The notes beneath the pieces are model-generated. The model did no database searches. It saw only the letters and a list, made by a program, of their open reading frames with translations, and had not been told where the DNA came from. Shown here in pieces: positions 36,801-51,800 of a stretch of 64,000 nt of DNA. Every line of letters begins with the position of its first letter. Position 1 is the first letter of the stretch. The position numbers were made by a program, and so were the translations under genes. The DNA is from Vitellaria paradoxa (Eukaryota; Streptophyta; Magnoliopsida; Ericales; Sapotaceae): NCBI GenBank assembly GCA_019916065.1, contig CM034234.1:10073844-10137843 (forward strand). Direction: 5' to 3'.

Positions 36801-39800
36801 CTATATTCCCATTCATGAAATTAAACTATCTTAATGCGTGGAAGATTAGGATGCCAAGAAGGTATTTGAGCCTTGTGAGGTGCAAAGATTAATAAAAGAA
36901 AGAAGAAAGTGTGGAAGACAATTCGTTTCATCTAACCTGGTTCATTTGGGTTAAAAAGAAAATTCTTATTCATTTTGTATGATTTGCTTTCATGAGGTAT
37001 AGAGCTGGAATTTTTTGGATCTTGTTGTGTGCATGGCTATATGCCCATACTTTTTTTTGGTAAATGGGCGACACCCCTTGATGCATGTTTTAATAAAAGA
37101 TTTGATTATTTATCAAACAAATATATGTTTGCTTAGAACCCAAAGCATAAAATAAAGCTCAAAAAACTAATTAACACGGCAAGCTCATTGAAATGGGAGC
37201 ACAAGATGAATGGGTGGAGTCAAGCTTAGGGAGGTTTGAGGTGAGGTCTGGAAGGAATTGGGGAGGAAGACTTTCCTTGGCTTAGTATTTGGAAGAATGG
37301 AGCTCCTCCAAAGGTGTGTTTTTTCATTTGGTGCATGATTTAGAGGAGGATTCTAACGATGGATAATCTTATTAAAAAAGGATTGACATTGGTGATAGAT
37401 GTTGCCTGTACAAAAGAGAGGGAGTCCATGAACTATTTGTTTATCCAATGTGCATGGACAAGGGAGGTTTGGGAGCTAATTCTCAATTATTTGGGATGCA
37501 GTGGGTTTTTTCGCGGACATGAAGCTTATATTCAGTTTGTGGTGGGGTGCAAGGATTGGCAAGAGGAGAAGGAAAGCTTGGAGATTAATACTGTTTTGTC
37601 TTTCTTAGGTGGTGTGGGGGGCAGAGAAATAGAAGAAATTTTCAAGGTATAGAGAATTCATTGGGCAGAGTGAAAAGCATATTTTTGTCTTTTGTATCAT
37701 TAATTATCCGAGGCAGAGACCTGGACCTACATAGCTTTTTGTGTTTCATTTGGCATATTAATACACCTTTGACCTTAGTTGTCATATCAATCTTTTTGTA
37801 TTGGGGAGACATTCCCTTGATGCCATTTTAATGCAACTTTTACTTGTTAAAAAGAAGTAGTTACATGCTATCTATGTTCAACATGAAATCACTCTTTATA
37901 CGGTTATGAGACCAGATAGTCCCTGTACTATGTTCAGAATTAATGCTAACCTGAATTTCTTTCACAACTACATCCATAGTGGCAGTCATGCTTGCTTGCA
38001 TATTCATTCCTATTCTTTCTGACCTCTATTAGTGCTTTTAAATACCTTTTGTTGCATTGGTTCTGTAGGTGCTCATCTTATTTCATTTTAATCTATGAAA
38101 GAGAATGCATCAAGTTTACGAGTGATTTTGAAGTATTAAGATGTTCAGTTTTCAATTCCACCAATGAAGAAAAAGTAAAATTATTATTATTTCCTAACGT
38201 GTTAAAAAATAGAAAGAGGAAGAAATGGAAACAACAAACATGGAGAATGAACTTATAGGGACTAAAAGGTCCTTAAATTCCCCAAGTAACTTTACTCTTC
38301 ATCTTCTTACTAGCAGATCAAAACTGCAAAAGAAACACTTGCTGATATAGTGGTCCTTAACAACTTTTGCTTATTCGTTTAAGGAATTTTGTTCCCTGTT
38401 TACTATTAAGCACGTGTTACATGAATCTGACAGGATTGCTTTTATATTCCATCTCTATTGTAGAGCTACCAAACTTTTAACAGAGATGAGGAATACATTT
38501 GACTCAAATGATTGTGGATTAATGTGCATTAACTCTTCTCAAGATGGGTTAATTGAACATCTGGAAAACCCATGGGCTCTTTATGTAAGCTAAAGTTCGA
38601 CACTTTAAATTCATTATTTTCTATTCCCATTTTTCATATTCACAGCGAGGATTTTTATAACATAAAATATGGTAATCAGCTGTATACTTTTGGCCTATGA
38701 CAGAAAACTGAGACTTCACCTGGTCAACATATTGGTCGCTTCCTTAACATTGATGATATGGATGAGGTTCTTTCTTCCATCGTCTCTAGCTTGATGTGAT
38801 GAGAAAATTTTGACAACTGCCTCCTTATTGTTTTTCTCATACTTGAAATTATGACCGAGATATCAACTTTTATGAATTGAAACAGTTACAAAATGTCATG
38901 CAAGATCTGTCATCTAAACATATTATACCTCACATGGAGCAAAAAATTCGTGTCCTTAATCAGCAGGTATTTTACTTCCAATTTTTTCAGTTATTAACAC
39001 TGATTTGTACTTCTTAAGTCAATTGTTCTCACCTGCCTTTTGTCTTGTCATTTTTTCATCCCAAATTTGTATTTTTTGCTTAGGTCGCTGCAACAAGGAG
39101 AGGATTTAGAAATCAAATAAAAAACTTATGGTGGAGAAAGGGGAAAGAAGATACGCCACCAGACAGCCTGAATGGTCCTATGTACGCTTTTATTGATATT
39201 TTTTTCTCTTATATTTTGCTGCATTGATTTTTCTTCTTCTAATTTAGTTTTTTGGTCATGGAAGGTATACTTTTAACTCCATCGAATCTCAAATAAGAGT
39301 TTTAGGCGATTATGCCTTTATGTTACGGGATTATGAGCTCGCACTATCAAATTATCGGCTACTTTCCACGGATTACAAGCTTGACAAAGCATGGAAACGC
39401 TATGCAGGTGTGCAGGTACTTCAAAAATCTGTTTATACTGTATTGGTGTCAATTAGTTTGTATACTGTATCCTGCCAGGGTACTTTTGAGAGTTGTCTTT
39501 TGTAGATATCCTTTGTACGTGCTTTAGAACCATTTATGCTTTAAAATTAGACGTTTCTTTCTTTATATTTATCACAATTGCATCCATCCATTATGTTTTG
39601 GCTTGTTCCTACTATTTTTTGTTTTGGATTCAAACTTCATCTTAAACTAAGGGGGTGGGGTTGCAAAGTACATTTAGTTAATGTGGATAAGCTTGTAGAT
39701 GTCCTTGGAAACACATTTCCCATAAGATGCCTAGTATTATTCAACACACCAACATTGGGGTGGGAAATGGGGGGGAGAGAATTCGCTTTTGGGAAGTTGC

Positions 39801-42800
39801 TTGCCTGCCTGGGTTGGGATTGTTCTTTTGCTTCTTTGTGCCCTCAACTCCTTGTCTTGTGTTCATAATGCCACTATCAGATCTTTGGCTTCCTATCTAG
39901 TTTTTCTTGTCCTATGAAATTGTAGTCATAATCCCAATGATAGAGAAGCCCTTGGATTTTCATCTTTGTCCTATATCTTGGGTAGTTCTATGGGCCCCTC
40001 TTTCTTCTTCAAGGATTTTTCTTGTAAATCATTTTTTATATTATCATCGATGATCCATCATTGGCTTTCTTCTCCCCTTCTAGGATGATTTGGATGGCGA
40101 ATGTGTCTCAAAATGCAAATGTTTTGTTGGTCTTTGGCTCACAAGGAAATTAACACATGATATGCTTCAGAGAAAAAAACTGGGTTTGGATCTTTGACCT
40201 CATTGGTGTAATCTTTGTAAAAAGGGTGGTGAAATTTTGGATGATCCTTTTCTTTATCGTTCAGTGGCTTCACCTTTGGAGGCGTTTTTTGTTCTTGCAA
40301 AAATGGATTGGGTTTATCCACCTTCATATGTGGAGATGCTCGTTATTGATTTTTGGAGCTTTGGTTGATGTGGGAAGGGGAAAAGATTGTGGAGGGCTCT
40401 AGTTATTGCTATCTTTTGGATAATTTGGAAAGAAAGGAACTCTAGGGTTTTCCCGGATGGTTGGGAGAATGTGATTGGCATGTGGGAGAGGATCATTTTC
40501 CGTGCATCTTTTTGGGTGTCCATTCTACCAAATTTTGATACTTTGTGAGTCGGGGAAATTGGCTGGCAATTGCAAATTAGGATTGTGGCTGGTTTGCTTT
40601 ATTCTTTCTTTCTTTTGTGTACTTCTCGTCCCTATTTCTTGTATTTCTTCACTTATGATTAAATATTTTGCAGCTTACCAAAACTAAAAAATCTTTTTGG
40701 TACCTGGTGAACAAAGTTGAGTTTTAAGAAACTAGATATCTTTAGTATCATCCTTTGGCAACATGAAATTCCTATAAGATGTGGGATAAAATGCAAGAGA
40801 ACGGTTGTCCTCCTATAGTTTACTCATTCATTCATTTTGTTTCTAGAACTTATATTTTGTTGTATTCATGCCTGAAAAATTGCTTAACCGAACACTTCGC
40901 CTGGGTGCAGACAAGTGGGTGGCTTAGCTGGCATACGATTGAAGCAAGGCCAAGGAAAATAATAATAATAAGGGAACTTATCAATAAATAAATACAAAAG
41001 CTTACATGTATAGAGCTTTAATGTCCATGTGAATACTTGAAAAAGTTATCTCCAACCTGCATTGGAGTATTAAATGTGTGTTTCTTAATTTAAATATGCA
41101 GGTACCCCTATGGATCTATTGATATGGATAATAAACAAAGCACCTTTTGGTATTATTTAATTTTATAACCAACATATCCCAAGAGTTGCTTGCAGGCTTG
41201 GTGGGGATATAAAGTCAGCCCTGTCAGGAGGAAGAGTTGGAAACTAGTTCCTTTTTGCATTTTTTGGCTTATTTGGAAGGAGAGAAATGGGATAAATTTT
41301 GAAGGGGTGGAATTACCCTTGTACAAAATTGAGAGTCCTTTTTTGTCAACATTGTACAGTTGGTTAAACATGGTACAGAGCTGGATATAGATTCTTATAT
41401 GATTGAACCTAAATATTTGCAATTTATCAACAATTCATTTAAAGTTTTGTTAATCATGCAATTCTTTCATTTTGAAATAACAATTTTTGTTTGTGATGGC
41501 TCTGTCAGTTGACTTGGTGATTGACTAGTGAACCTTTGACTTTAACCACACTAGAAATGATCTAAAGCTAACCTCTGTATTTTTCTCCACCAAATTGTAG
41601 TAACTTTAACCTAACTTTAACCTGACATGAGGAATTTTAAATCCTAAAAAGCAAATTTAGCATCAGTATGTTTGTATGCTTGCAGACTTGTGATGCGAGT
41701 GTCATGCCTTGGGAAATGTGCTTATGCATGTGCATCTCCAAGATAGATAAGGACCAGCTTCATATGATATCAGATTTGGAGTTCATTACTGACAGTTTTT
41801 GCGGATTTCAATGGAATGCTAGGTTTTCCATTAAATTTGTCTCCCCTGCCACCCATAGGTGTCAGGTGATTTCAAGGTGTTTATTTGGAAAATTTAATGC
41901 CTGGATTAGATTTGGGAGAGAATTTCATGCTTAACATTGCACCACTGCAAATTAGTTTACCAAAACCGTTTGTTCAATCCTTTTCAAATCTATACTGCAT
42001 GTATTCATTGCTTCAACTTGACTGTTAGACAACTGTCTATTTTGCACTCTTAACCTATAGCTCTGCCACTATGTCCTTCCCATGCAGCATTTTGTTTACT
42101 TTTGGTGCAGGAAATGATGGGGCTAACGTATTTTATGTTGGATCAGTCAAGAAAGGAAGCTGAATACTGCATGGAGAATGCATTTAGCACATATCTAGTA
42201 TGTATAGTTCTTGTTAAAATCATGCACAATTCAGGTTATGATGCCTAATAAATTTGTATCTGTTTTTTATAATTATCTAATAATTTTTTATCAGTTAAAG
42301 TTTATAAAGCAAATCTTCCTGTTCTTACGTGGAAACTTTTACTTAACAGTCCAACCGAAAAGGAAATAATTATAAATTTCTGGTTAGGATGATTTTACGT
42401 TTATTTATTCATTTTGTTTTCAACCTACCCTCTGTAGGCTTGAAAATACACTATATATGGGAATAATATAAATGTTTTTCTAATTTCTATATCATATGGC
42501 TGCATGATGTGTATGTTTATGTCGCATATATGTTTATAAATAAAGAATTTTATCTGTATATACACACACATATTACTACGTTTAGTAGTTTCATTTTATT
42601 TTAGGTATTCATTTAGAAGGTATGGTGAATGTTGAACCAAAAGAACATTCTCTTTGTTTTGTTTTTATTTTAGGTATTCCTTAAGAAGGCATGGTGAATG
42701 ATGAACCTAGTAAAAAAGAAGTCCTTTTATTACAGTGCGTCCTTTTGTTACAGTGCGTTCTTTATAACAAAATTCTCTATGTTTCTTTTGGTCCCCATTT

Positions 42801-45800
42801 CATATGTCATATTTTGATCAAATCCATTAAGTGCATTATCTCATAGAAATAGAAAAGATGCCATATTTTTGTTTCCAATCCTCCCATGCTCCCCTTCCCC
42901 TTAAAAAAAAAAGTAAGGAAAATATGTATTCATTGCATATCACTTGTAGAAGTGTGATTATGAAAAAAACTTAAAATAAGTCATTAGTGTTGGAATATTA
43001 CTTCATTGTATTTTCTTTTCAGATGTTGTCACTGCAAATTTGATTTCTAGTCTTGCACTTTTTTGGGGCTATTATCTTAAGGTTCTGATTTTAGGTCAGT
43101 TTAGGTACAAACTATTCTCAATTTTGCTTGTGGCGAGTATTAAAGCATGGTTCTTTGAAATGACAATAACAGTATGCTGTGTGTAATTTCTCTTAGAAAT
43201 ATAGAAAAAGGAGCTGGCAACTTATTGGCCATTACTATCTGGTTACATCATCAGGCCATTTCTTGTGTCTACAATTAATTTTTATTCAACAGATTTATGA
43301 CCTCTTGAGGAGCTGTATTTTGTTTCTAACTGAAATTTGTGTTGATATATTATTATTATTACTACTTCTACTACTATTGGTGGAGTGAACTCTCTTGCCT
43401 TCTCACTGGACATTATGCATTTGGAGTTTGTTGAAATAAAAAATTTATTGTTATTCAGAAAATGGGGTTGTCTGGTCAGCAAAATGCTACGAGGTGTGGT
43501 CTTTGGTGGGCAGAAATGTTGAGGACAAGGGATCAGTTTAAAGAGGCTGCAACTGTTTACTTCCGTATTTCTGGTGAGGTAATACCCAAATTTTTTATTA
43601 CAGCTCTTGCTTATAATAGTTATGCTTCTGCTTCTGATAATGCAATTTCTTTTAGGAACCCCTGCATTCGGCTGTCATGCTGGAGCAAGCATCTTATTGC
43701 TACTTGTTTGCAAGACCACCCATGTTGCGCAAATATGGATTTCATCTTGTTCTTTCAGGTGACCTGTATAATAAATGTGATCAGGTACTTATATCACAAA
43801 TCATACAAAAATTTCTTTGCGTGTAAATGCTATAATTATCTGAAATATTCTGCCTTGTTTGCAACAGATAAAACATGCTATTCGCACATATAGAGGTGCT
43901 TTGACTGTATTTAAAGGAACCAAATGGAGCCATATCAGGGATCATGTCCATTTCCATCTTGGAAAGTAAGTACTAAAGCGTCTTCCAGTAGTTTGAATGA
44001 TAAGCACCTTCAACTGCGGTGTACCATATTGGTAATGTGCAAATATCTTAATATACCTGATCATGTACACAGATGGTATGCATATCTTGGGATGTTTGAT
44101 GTGGCAGTTAAGCATATTCTGGAGGTCCTGGCCTGTAGTCATCAATCAAAGACAAGGCAGGATTTATTTCTGAGGGACTTTTTTCAAATTGTTCAGGTAA
44201 TAATCAACTTCCTAATACCCTTATTGGAGAAGAAAAAATGCAAGATTTATTGCAGAGCTCGAAACGTCCAGGTTTGGACTGTAGATCAGATTTGTTTAAT
44301 TGTAACCTGGTATGCTGCTTGCACCCCATTGATTTGCAAAAAACTAGAATTTTCTGTAAAGCAAAAAAAATACATATCACTATGATATTTGATATTTTGT
44401 AATTGTTTGGGGTTACTGGTTTCTGCGGATCTGCTTGAATTTGTCTGGACTTTAACATAATTAATCACCAGCACTATTTGTGCACAATGTTCCATAAATT
44501 ACACCACAAAGTTGATTTTTACTAGTCTTTCTTGTCAGCCTTCTACTACCCTGGAGGATGTCAATCTGTGGTTTGTAGGGAGAGTGAGGGGGTAGTGCAA
44601 AATATTGAGAGAATGTGCCGGGATAAATTTTTGACAGAGAAAAACTATAAACAATTACCCATTTGTGTGTATATACGTGAATTTATGTATGTTTGTTTAT
44701 TTATTTATTTTTTTGGTAATTATGTATATTTATTTTCTATAATTGGATGTCCACTTCACAAAACCACATACATCTACACATTCAAATAGACTCGCATAAA
44801 TACATTATGCACAAGCCCCCATATGGATTTTTTAAATTCATCATTCTTCATTTCTTAAACCCATTTCATAAGAGCATAAAACCATGCACACGCAGGACCT
44901 GCATACCCATATACGTAAGTATGTATAAAATAATCTCACTTAGACCCTTATGCGGAGGCAGATACTGTTGGTATTTGTGAGTCAGAAGTGTTGAGCTAGG
45001 TTATTGTTTAGATAGAGGCAGATTTGGAAGAGGAAGAAGAAAAAGAGAGAGAGAAGAAGAAGAACAAAGAAAATGAAAAAAATAAAAAATAAAAACCTGA
45101 AAGGGCACAATAGTCATTTAATGAATTAAGAAGTCAATATTGAAATGAAGAAAATAATTGAATTATGGTGCAAGCACAATCGTGGTCGGCTTGCATGGAA
45201 ATATTGACTGTAGTACTTTAGTCCAAACCACCTTGGGGCCATTTATTCACTTTTGAAACATAGGGGTATTATATTAGACATTTTAAATTAGAACAAATTT
45301 ATAAAAAAAAAAAAATACTAATAACACAATCACAACAAATCAAGCCGAAATATAAAAAGCTTACTAATAAAATTAAAAATATTGAAGAGTTTAATTTAGG
45401 GAAATAATAAATGCACTTCTTCCTTAGCTTTCCCTACTCCACATTACTATTTTTCATCAAGTGGAGGAAGCTAATGAGGGAGTGTAAATATCCCCACCCT
45501 TTAATTTTTTGTGTAATTAAAAGCACTTTAGAGAAATGGAGAGGTAAAAATAGTATTATTTGTAAGGAGCATTTGTGTATCTATTTATATAAGTTTTATT
45601 TTTATTACTTTTACTACCGGGAAAAAAAAAATAGGTGTTGATCAGGAGAAAAATTTTGGATCCCATCCCAACGTCCCAATGTTCTTTTCTAATAATTATA
45701 ATTTTTTCTTTTAACGGTTAGTATCCTTTTATAATTAGATTTCTAATGATCACAATGTCCCAAAGTTATTTTCTACTAATTAAAATTTTTATTTTTTAAG

Positions 45801-48800
45801 TTACCTGTTAGTATCTTTTTATAATTAGCCTTCTAATGATCTCAATGTCCCAAAGTTATTTTCTACTAATTTGAATTTTTTTTAAAGTTACCTGTTAGTA
45901 TCCTTTTATAATTAGTCTTCTAATGAACCCAATGTTATTTTCTATTAATTTTAATTTTTTTAGAGTTTTTTTTTTATTTTTTTTGGTAATTAATTTTTTT
46001 AGAGTTACTGGTTAGTAACCTTTTTTAATTAGAATTTCACTGGCAAAGAAGTTAATAGAGTTAGAATATGAATTGGCTTTATCACTGGAACTGATAAAAA
46101 TTAAAAAAAGGGGGTTTCACCGTTATTATTTTGGATGATGATAAACATTATTTTAAAGGCTTTTTAACTATTGGAAATAAAAAATAAGATTAAATAAAAT
46201 TATTATATTAAATATATATATATATTGTTCCTTTTTTAAAATATCTGGGGACTTCTATTCTGCTGGGGCCTTAGGCGATTGCCTAAATTGACTAGCCATT
46301 GAGCTGGCTCTAGTACTCCTTGTAAATTGTTTGGAATCTTAGAAGGCCAACCTTGTGATTCATCATTCATATGGGGGAAAAAGGGCCCCACGTAATAAAC
46401 TAGCTTCTTCTCCATTAACAATTATTTGTGAAATCGTTTTTCATGCACAGCACACCAAGCTTTCTTTAAATTAGATGCCTAACAATCAAATTGTTACCAA
46501 GTTACTTACCCCAAAAAAAAAAAATTTCTTGCCAAGATTTTTATTATTTTTTTTTTTCATACATTCGTTGACCTAGATATTAACTCTTTGTCACTTCTGA
46601 TTTTATTTGAATGATATAGAAAACGGGGAAAACATTTGATGTATTGAGGCTTCAGCTGCCTGTCATTGACATCCCTTCACTCAAGGTTGTTTTTGAAGAT
46701 CATCGAACTTATGCATCATCTGAAGCCGTAAGTTGTATATATACTTTTTTCTTCTTGACCTCAAACTTTTATGGTTTTGTTCTTATTTATTTTTTATTTA
46801 TTATTAAGTTTGATTCTAGTTTTCTTTGTTCTAACCTTCCCCACTATTATGGTTCTTGTCAATGAACTAGTTACTTGATTGATTTATTTATTAGTTGATT
46901 CTACTGTGGCTCTTTCCTATCATGTTCGCATGCTGTTTTCGCATGTTTTGGCTTGATTTGGGGACCTCTTTTTTTTTTTTTTTTTCTTTCTGTTTGCCTA
47001 ACTTGTTATTGCTATCAGAAGTATTTAAGTACTTGTATTCAGATTCATCTAATGGCCATTTTCTCTGTTCGGCAAGTTCGTTTGTCCTTTTGTAGCACAT
47101 TCCTTTTAGGAGTCCTTTTCTCCATTCCCCTTAGTTTTTATTTTTTCTTTCTTTTTAATTTTTCATTTATTTATTTAATTTTTGGGTTGATTTGGGGCTG
47201 TGGCACATAAATGTAATTATACTCTGATATGTTGTTGTATGATGTTGCTTATGACCATGACTTCTAATTGGCTTTCTTACTTCATTTTTAAAAACTTCAG
47301 GTTGGCATTAAGGAAAGTCTCTGGCGGTCTTTAGAGGAGGACTTGATCCCATCATTTTCTAACATCAGGAGTAACTGGCTGGAATCACAACCAAAACTCA
47401 AAAATTATAGAAATTCAAACGTTTGTGTGGCGGGAGGTACGAAAATGATCGTATTCCAGTTGCATCATAAGGTGGTGTGAGTTCACATTTCTATTTGATG
47501 AACCTTCTACTACAATGATGATGCAAATGGTTTTTCCAGTCCTAATTAATGCACACACATGTATATCATTTCTACAAGTTATTTTTCATATTTCTTTTGC
47601 TGGCAGCTGGCTTTTACTGAATAAAAAAGACCAAATAATAAGTGGTTGGAAATTGAGATTGAAATAACGCGCCGTTAGCATAAATTGTGACTGCTATATG
47701 GTTGACAATTTTTTAATGATAAATACTTAATAGAATCAGGTATTGTAATCCATGACTACAATCCTTTAGTTGAAGTGTGTAAATATTTGTACTAAGTTGT
47801 AGAAGATTTGCAAGCTAGAAGAAGGTTGCGTTGTGTCATTCTTGTCCTGTCATTCTTCTCCTGTGCTAGAGTCATCTACTTAAACTTTTATCCTTAGTAA
47901 CAGCCATGAAGGTGTTGTAGAGGGAGGAATGATTTCATCGTGGACTCAGAATTCATTGTCCTGAGCACAAGGTGAGCGTTGACTTGGTAAATCTGATTTC
48001 TACAAGCAAAGCTGTTACTAGAAAGCGGTTATGGTGATTCTTGGAAGAGCAAGACTTTCTTTATTGCATGCATTTGAACAGTTGTGGAGGCCAGCTAAGT
48101 CTTAATTAAGCCCAGCCTTTAATCAAATCTATTATCTCGTTAATCTTGGGCCATATTAGATATGCTTTTGGTGAAGGTCCAAGAACTCTTTTTTGGAGTA
48201 CTTGCCAAAGAGGTAATGCACATAGGATTGTCTCGGATTGGAGTTCAGATTCGGGTGAGAGTCAAGTTGATCTAACAATTGAGGAAGACATATGCTATAA
48301 ATCAGATAGGTTGAGGACAATGACAAGTGCTTCTTCTACCGAGGAGTCCAGCATTGCACTTGAGGTAGGCTTTTTGATCAGTGAGGCAAAATGTCGTATG
48401 TATAAAGTGTCTGAGCTTTACAGTAACCAGTTGGGAAGTGAACATATGTGGAGAATCTAAATTATCAGTCAGATGTGCAAGTTGGTATGTCATGAATAGT
48501 TTTTAGAGCTGGAGTTACTAGAAATCACTATTAACCTTGCGAACCATGTTTTGGCTCACTTTCCAGAACGTGATACACATGCGTTCCAATATGCTAAAGG
48601 TGACAATCCAAAAACAGTATGCCTGTTTATATTTTCATTAGAAAAACCTTTAAAAATAGTGAATTGAAAACAAATTTTTTGTCAATAACTATTGAGTTTA
48701 AGCTTTTACTAAGGGATACTAAGTAAGATTCATGTCAAATAGAAAGTGCACTTAGTTTCATAAATATTTATACTATTTTATTTTCATGGTTAATTATTTT

Positions 48801-51800
48801 TTTGGAGAACAGGTAACTTTAATATACCAAAACATTTTAATGACATGATAACTCTATGAGAAGCCTCTCCCTGTCATACTGCATTTCAAATTACAAGGAC
48901 ACCGCGTTCTTGTTTTCGTTCAGTTGAGAATCAGAACAAAAAATTAGACAGAAAAGAAAGAGAGATAATTTTCTTCTTCTCCCTCATACTCTATTTATAA
49001 TCAAGTTTAGGTTACAAAAGATAGAAATTGGAATCATCCAGTATATGGCAATAACCAAAAATAACTATATCACAATCCATCAATTACGCCTTAAATATTC
49101 CTAACATATTCTAACACTCTCCCTCAAGCTGGAGCATAAAGATCAATCATGCCCAGCTTGGTAGACATTTTTTGAAATGGAGAAATAGCCAAGGGCTTGG
49201 TAAACATATCACCCAACTGAGAGTTCGATCGTACAAATGAAGTAATGATATCACGTCTGACCAGAAGATCACGAATAAAGTGACAGTCAACTTCTATATG
49301 CTTGGTACGTTCATGAAAGACGGGGTTGTTAGCAATGAAGATTGCAGCCTGATTATCACATAACATAGACATCGGATTTGAAATATCAATACCACAATCT
49401 CGAAGAAGAGAACGAACCCAAAGCATCTCAGACGCAGTATGAGTCATGGCGCGATACTCGGCCTCAGCACTGGATCGAGCCATTACAGTCTACTTCTTAC
49501 TACGCCATGTAACAAGATTACCACCGACGAAAGTACAGTATCCAGAAGTAGACCTCCGATCCGAACGACTACCAGCCCAATCTGCGTCGCTGTATCCAAT
49601 TACATCTATCGTGGTAGAGGCTCGATAATGTAAACCTTTACCAGGAGAATTTTTCAAATACCTCAGAATACGAAATACAGCTTCAAAGTGAGGTTTGTGT
49701 GGAGCGTGCATAAACTGACTGACCGCGCCAACTGCATATGAAATATCAGGACGAGTCACAGTTAGATAGATCAACTTACCCACAAGACGTTGATAACGAC
49801 CAACATCAGGAAATAGATCACCACTTTCACTATCCAAGCGAACAGAAGAGTCCATAGGAGTGTCAACAGAGCGAGAACCTAAAAGTCCAGTCTCCGAGAG
49901 TAAATCCAGAACATATTTCCTTTGAGATAAAAATATACCCTGGGAAGAACGGGCAACCTCAATTCCAAGAAAATAACCCAAGGCTCCAAGATCTTTTGTG
50001 TGAAATTGTTTTCCCAAGTAACCCTTTAATTTTGAAATGCCCTTAACATCATCACTGGAAATAATGATATCATCCACATAGACAATCAAGATAATAATAC
50101 CAGATGGTGAGTGATGAACAAACACTGAGTGATCAGAAGTGGATCGTTTGAAACCATATTCCATAAGAGCATAACTAAATTGATCAAACCATGCTCGTGA
50201 AGATTGTTTAAGTCTATATAAGGCTTTGCGTAAGTGACAAACAAGATGCTCATTTCTTGTAGCAGTATACCCCGGTGGTTGGTCCATGTATACTTCTTCC
50301 TGAAGTTCACCATGTAGAAAGGCATTTTTAATATCCAACTGGAATAAGGGCCAAGATTTGCACACTGCTACTGCAAGAAGGATGCGGACTGAATTAAGAC
50401 GAGCCACTGGTGAGAATGTCTCAAGATAGTCCACACCATAAGTTTGGGTATAGCCCTTAGCAACCAATCGGGCTTTAAGACGCTCAACAGAACCATCAAG
50501 ATGGTACTTTACTGTGCAAACCCAACGACAATCAACGGGCTTCTTTCCAGGGGGGAGAGAAGTGAGCTCCCACGTCTAATTGAGATGTAGTGCTTGCATC
50601 TCCTCATCCATTGCTTTCTTCCAGCTCGGTGATAATAATGCCTAATTATAAGATTTAGGAATAGAAATAGAGGACAAAGCACACACAAATGATTGGAATC
50701 GAGGTGAGATACGATGATAAGAAACAAATTTAGCAATAAGATGCTGAGTATATGTACGTTTACCTTGTCTTTGGTACCTTGTCTTTGGGCAATAGGGAGA
50801 TCAAGGTCATCAATAGAAGGAGGCTCAGGCGCATCCAGACTAGTAACAGAAGTGTCTGGGTCAGAAGTAGGTGTCTCAAGTGTTATAGGATCCACAAGTG
50901 CAGTGGTGATTGGATCAGGGTGAGCGCGACGGTTATAGACTTGTAATGGAATCTCAGGAATAGAAAGAATCGGATTAAGAGAGGAAATAGATGTAGGTGG
51001 CTCCCCCTCTTGATAGGAAGAAGAAAGCTCCCTCTCATGAGATGACAACTCCCCCTGAACCTGAAAATAGGGTGTAGACTCAAAAAAAGTAACATCAGCA
51101 CTAACAAAGAATCGATGAGATGGAGGATGATAACACTGGTAATCCTTTTGAGTACGAGAGTATCCCAAGAAAACACATCGACGAGCTCGAGGTGATAATT
51201 TGTCTAGACTAGGATCAAGATTATGAACAAAAGCAGTGCAACCAAATGTACGAGGAGGAAGTGAAAAAGGATTAGAAGAAGGATAAAGAAGAGAAAAAGA
51301 AGACTGATTACCAAGAGTAATGGACGGAACCCGATTGATAAGGTGACAAACAGTTAAGACAGCATCCCCCAAATATGATTTTGGGACATTCATGTGTATT
51401 TGCAAAATGCGGGCGACATCCAACAAATAGCAATGCTTCCGTTCAGCAACACCATTCTGCTGAGAGGTATGAACACATGAGGTTTGATGAATAATGCCTC
51501 TGTCAACACAAAATTTTTCCATAACAGACTTGGTATACTCTAAAGCATTGGCAGACCGTAAAATTTTAATTCTTTTGTTAAACTGAGTAAGAATTTCATT
51601 ATAAAAACGTAAAACAATATTGGGCAATTCAGAACGAGTTTTCATTAAAAATAACCATGTCATACACGAGAAAGCATCCACAAAAATGACAAAATAACAA
51701 TAACCATTAATAGTGGAGACTCTAGAAGGACCCTAAATGTCCGTATAGACTACAGAAAAAGGTTCAGACTCACGACAGTGACTACTACTAGGAAAAGAAC

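Noticed and set aside
38760..38798. TRAPPC8 exon 7 reading on past the donor to a TGA (MDEVLSSIVSSLM)
   Set aside because: The GT at 38767 splices in frame to exon 8 (LQNVMQDL..), which matches the family. The read-through is intron sequence.
48146..48460. A 104-codon plus-strand frame in TRAPPC8 intron 17
   Set aside because: It starts with TTG, lies within an intron, and shows no motif or family match.
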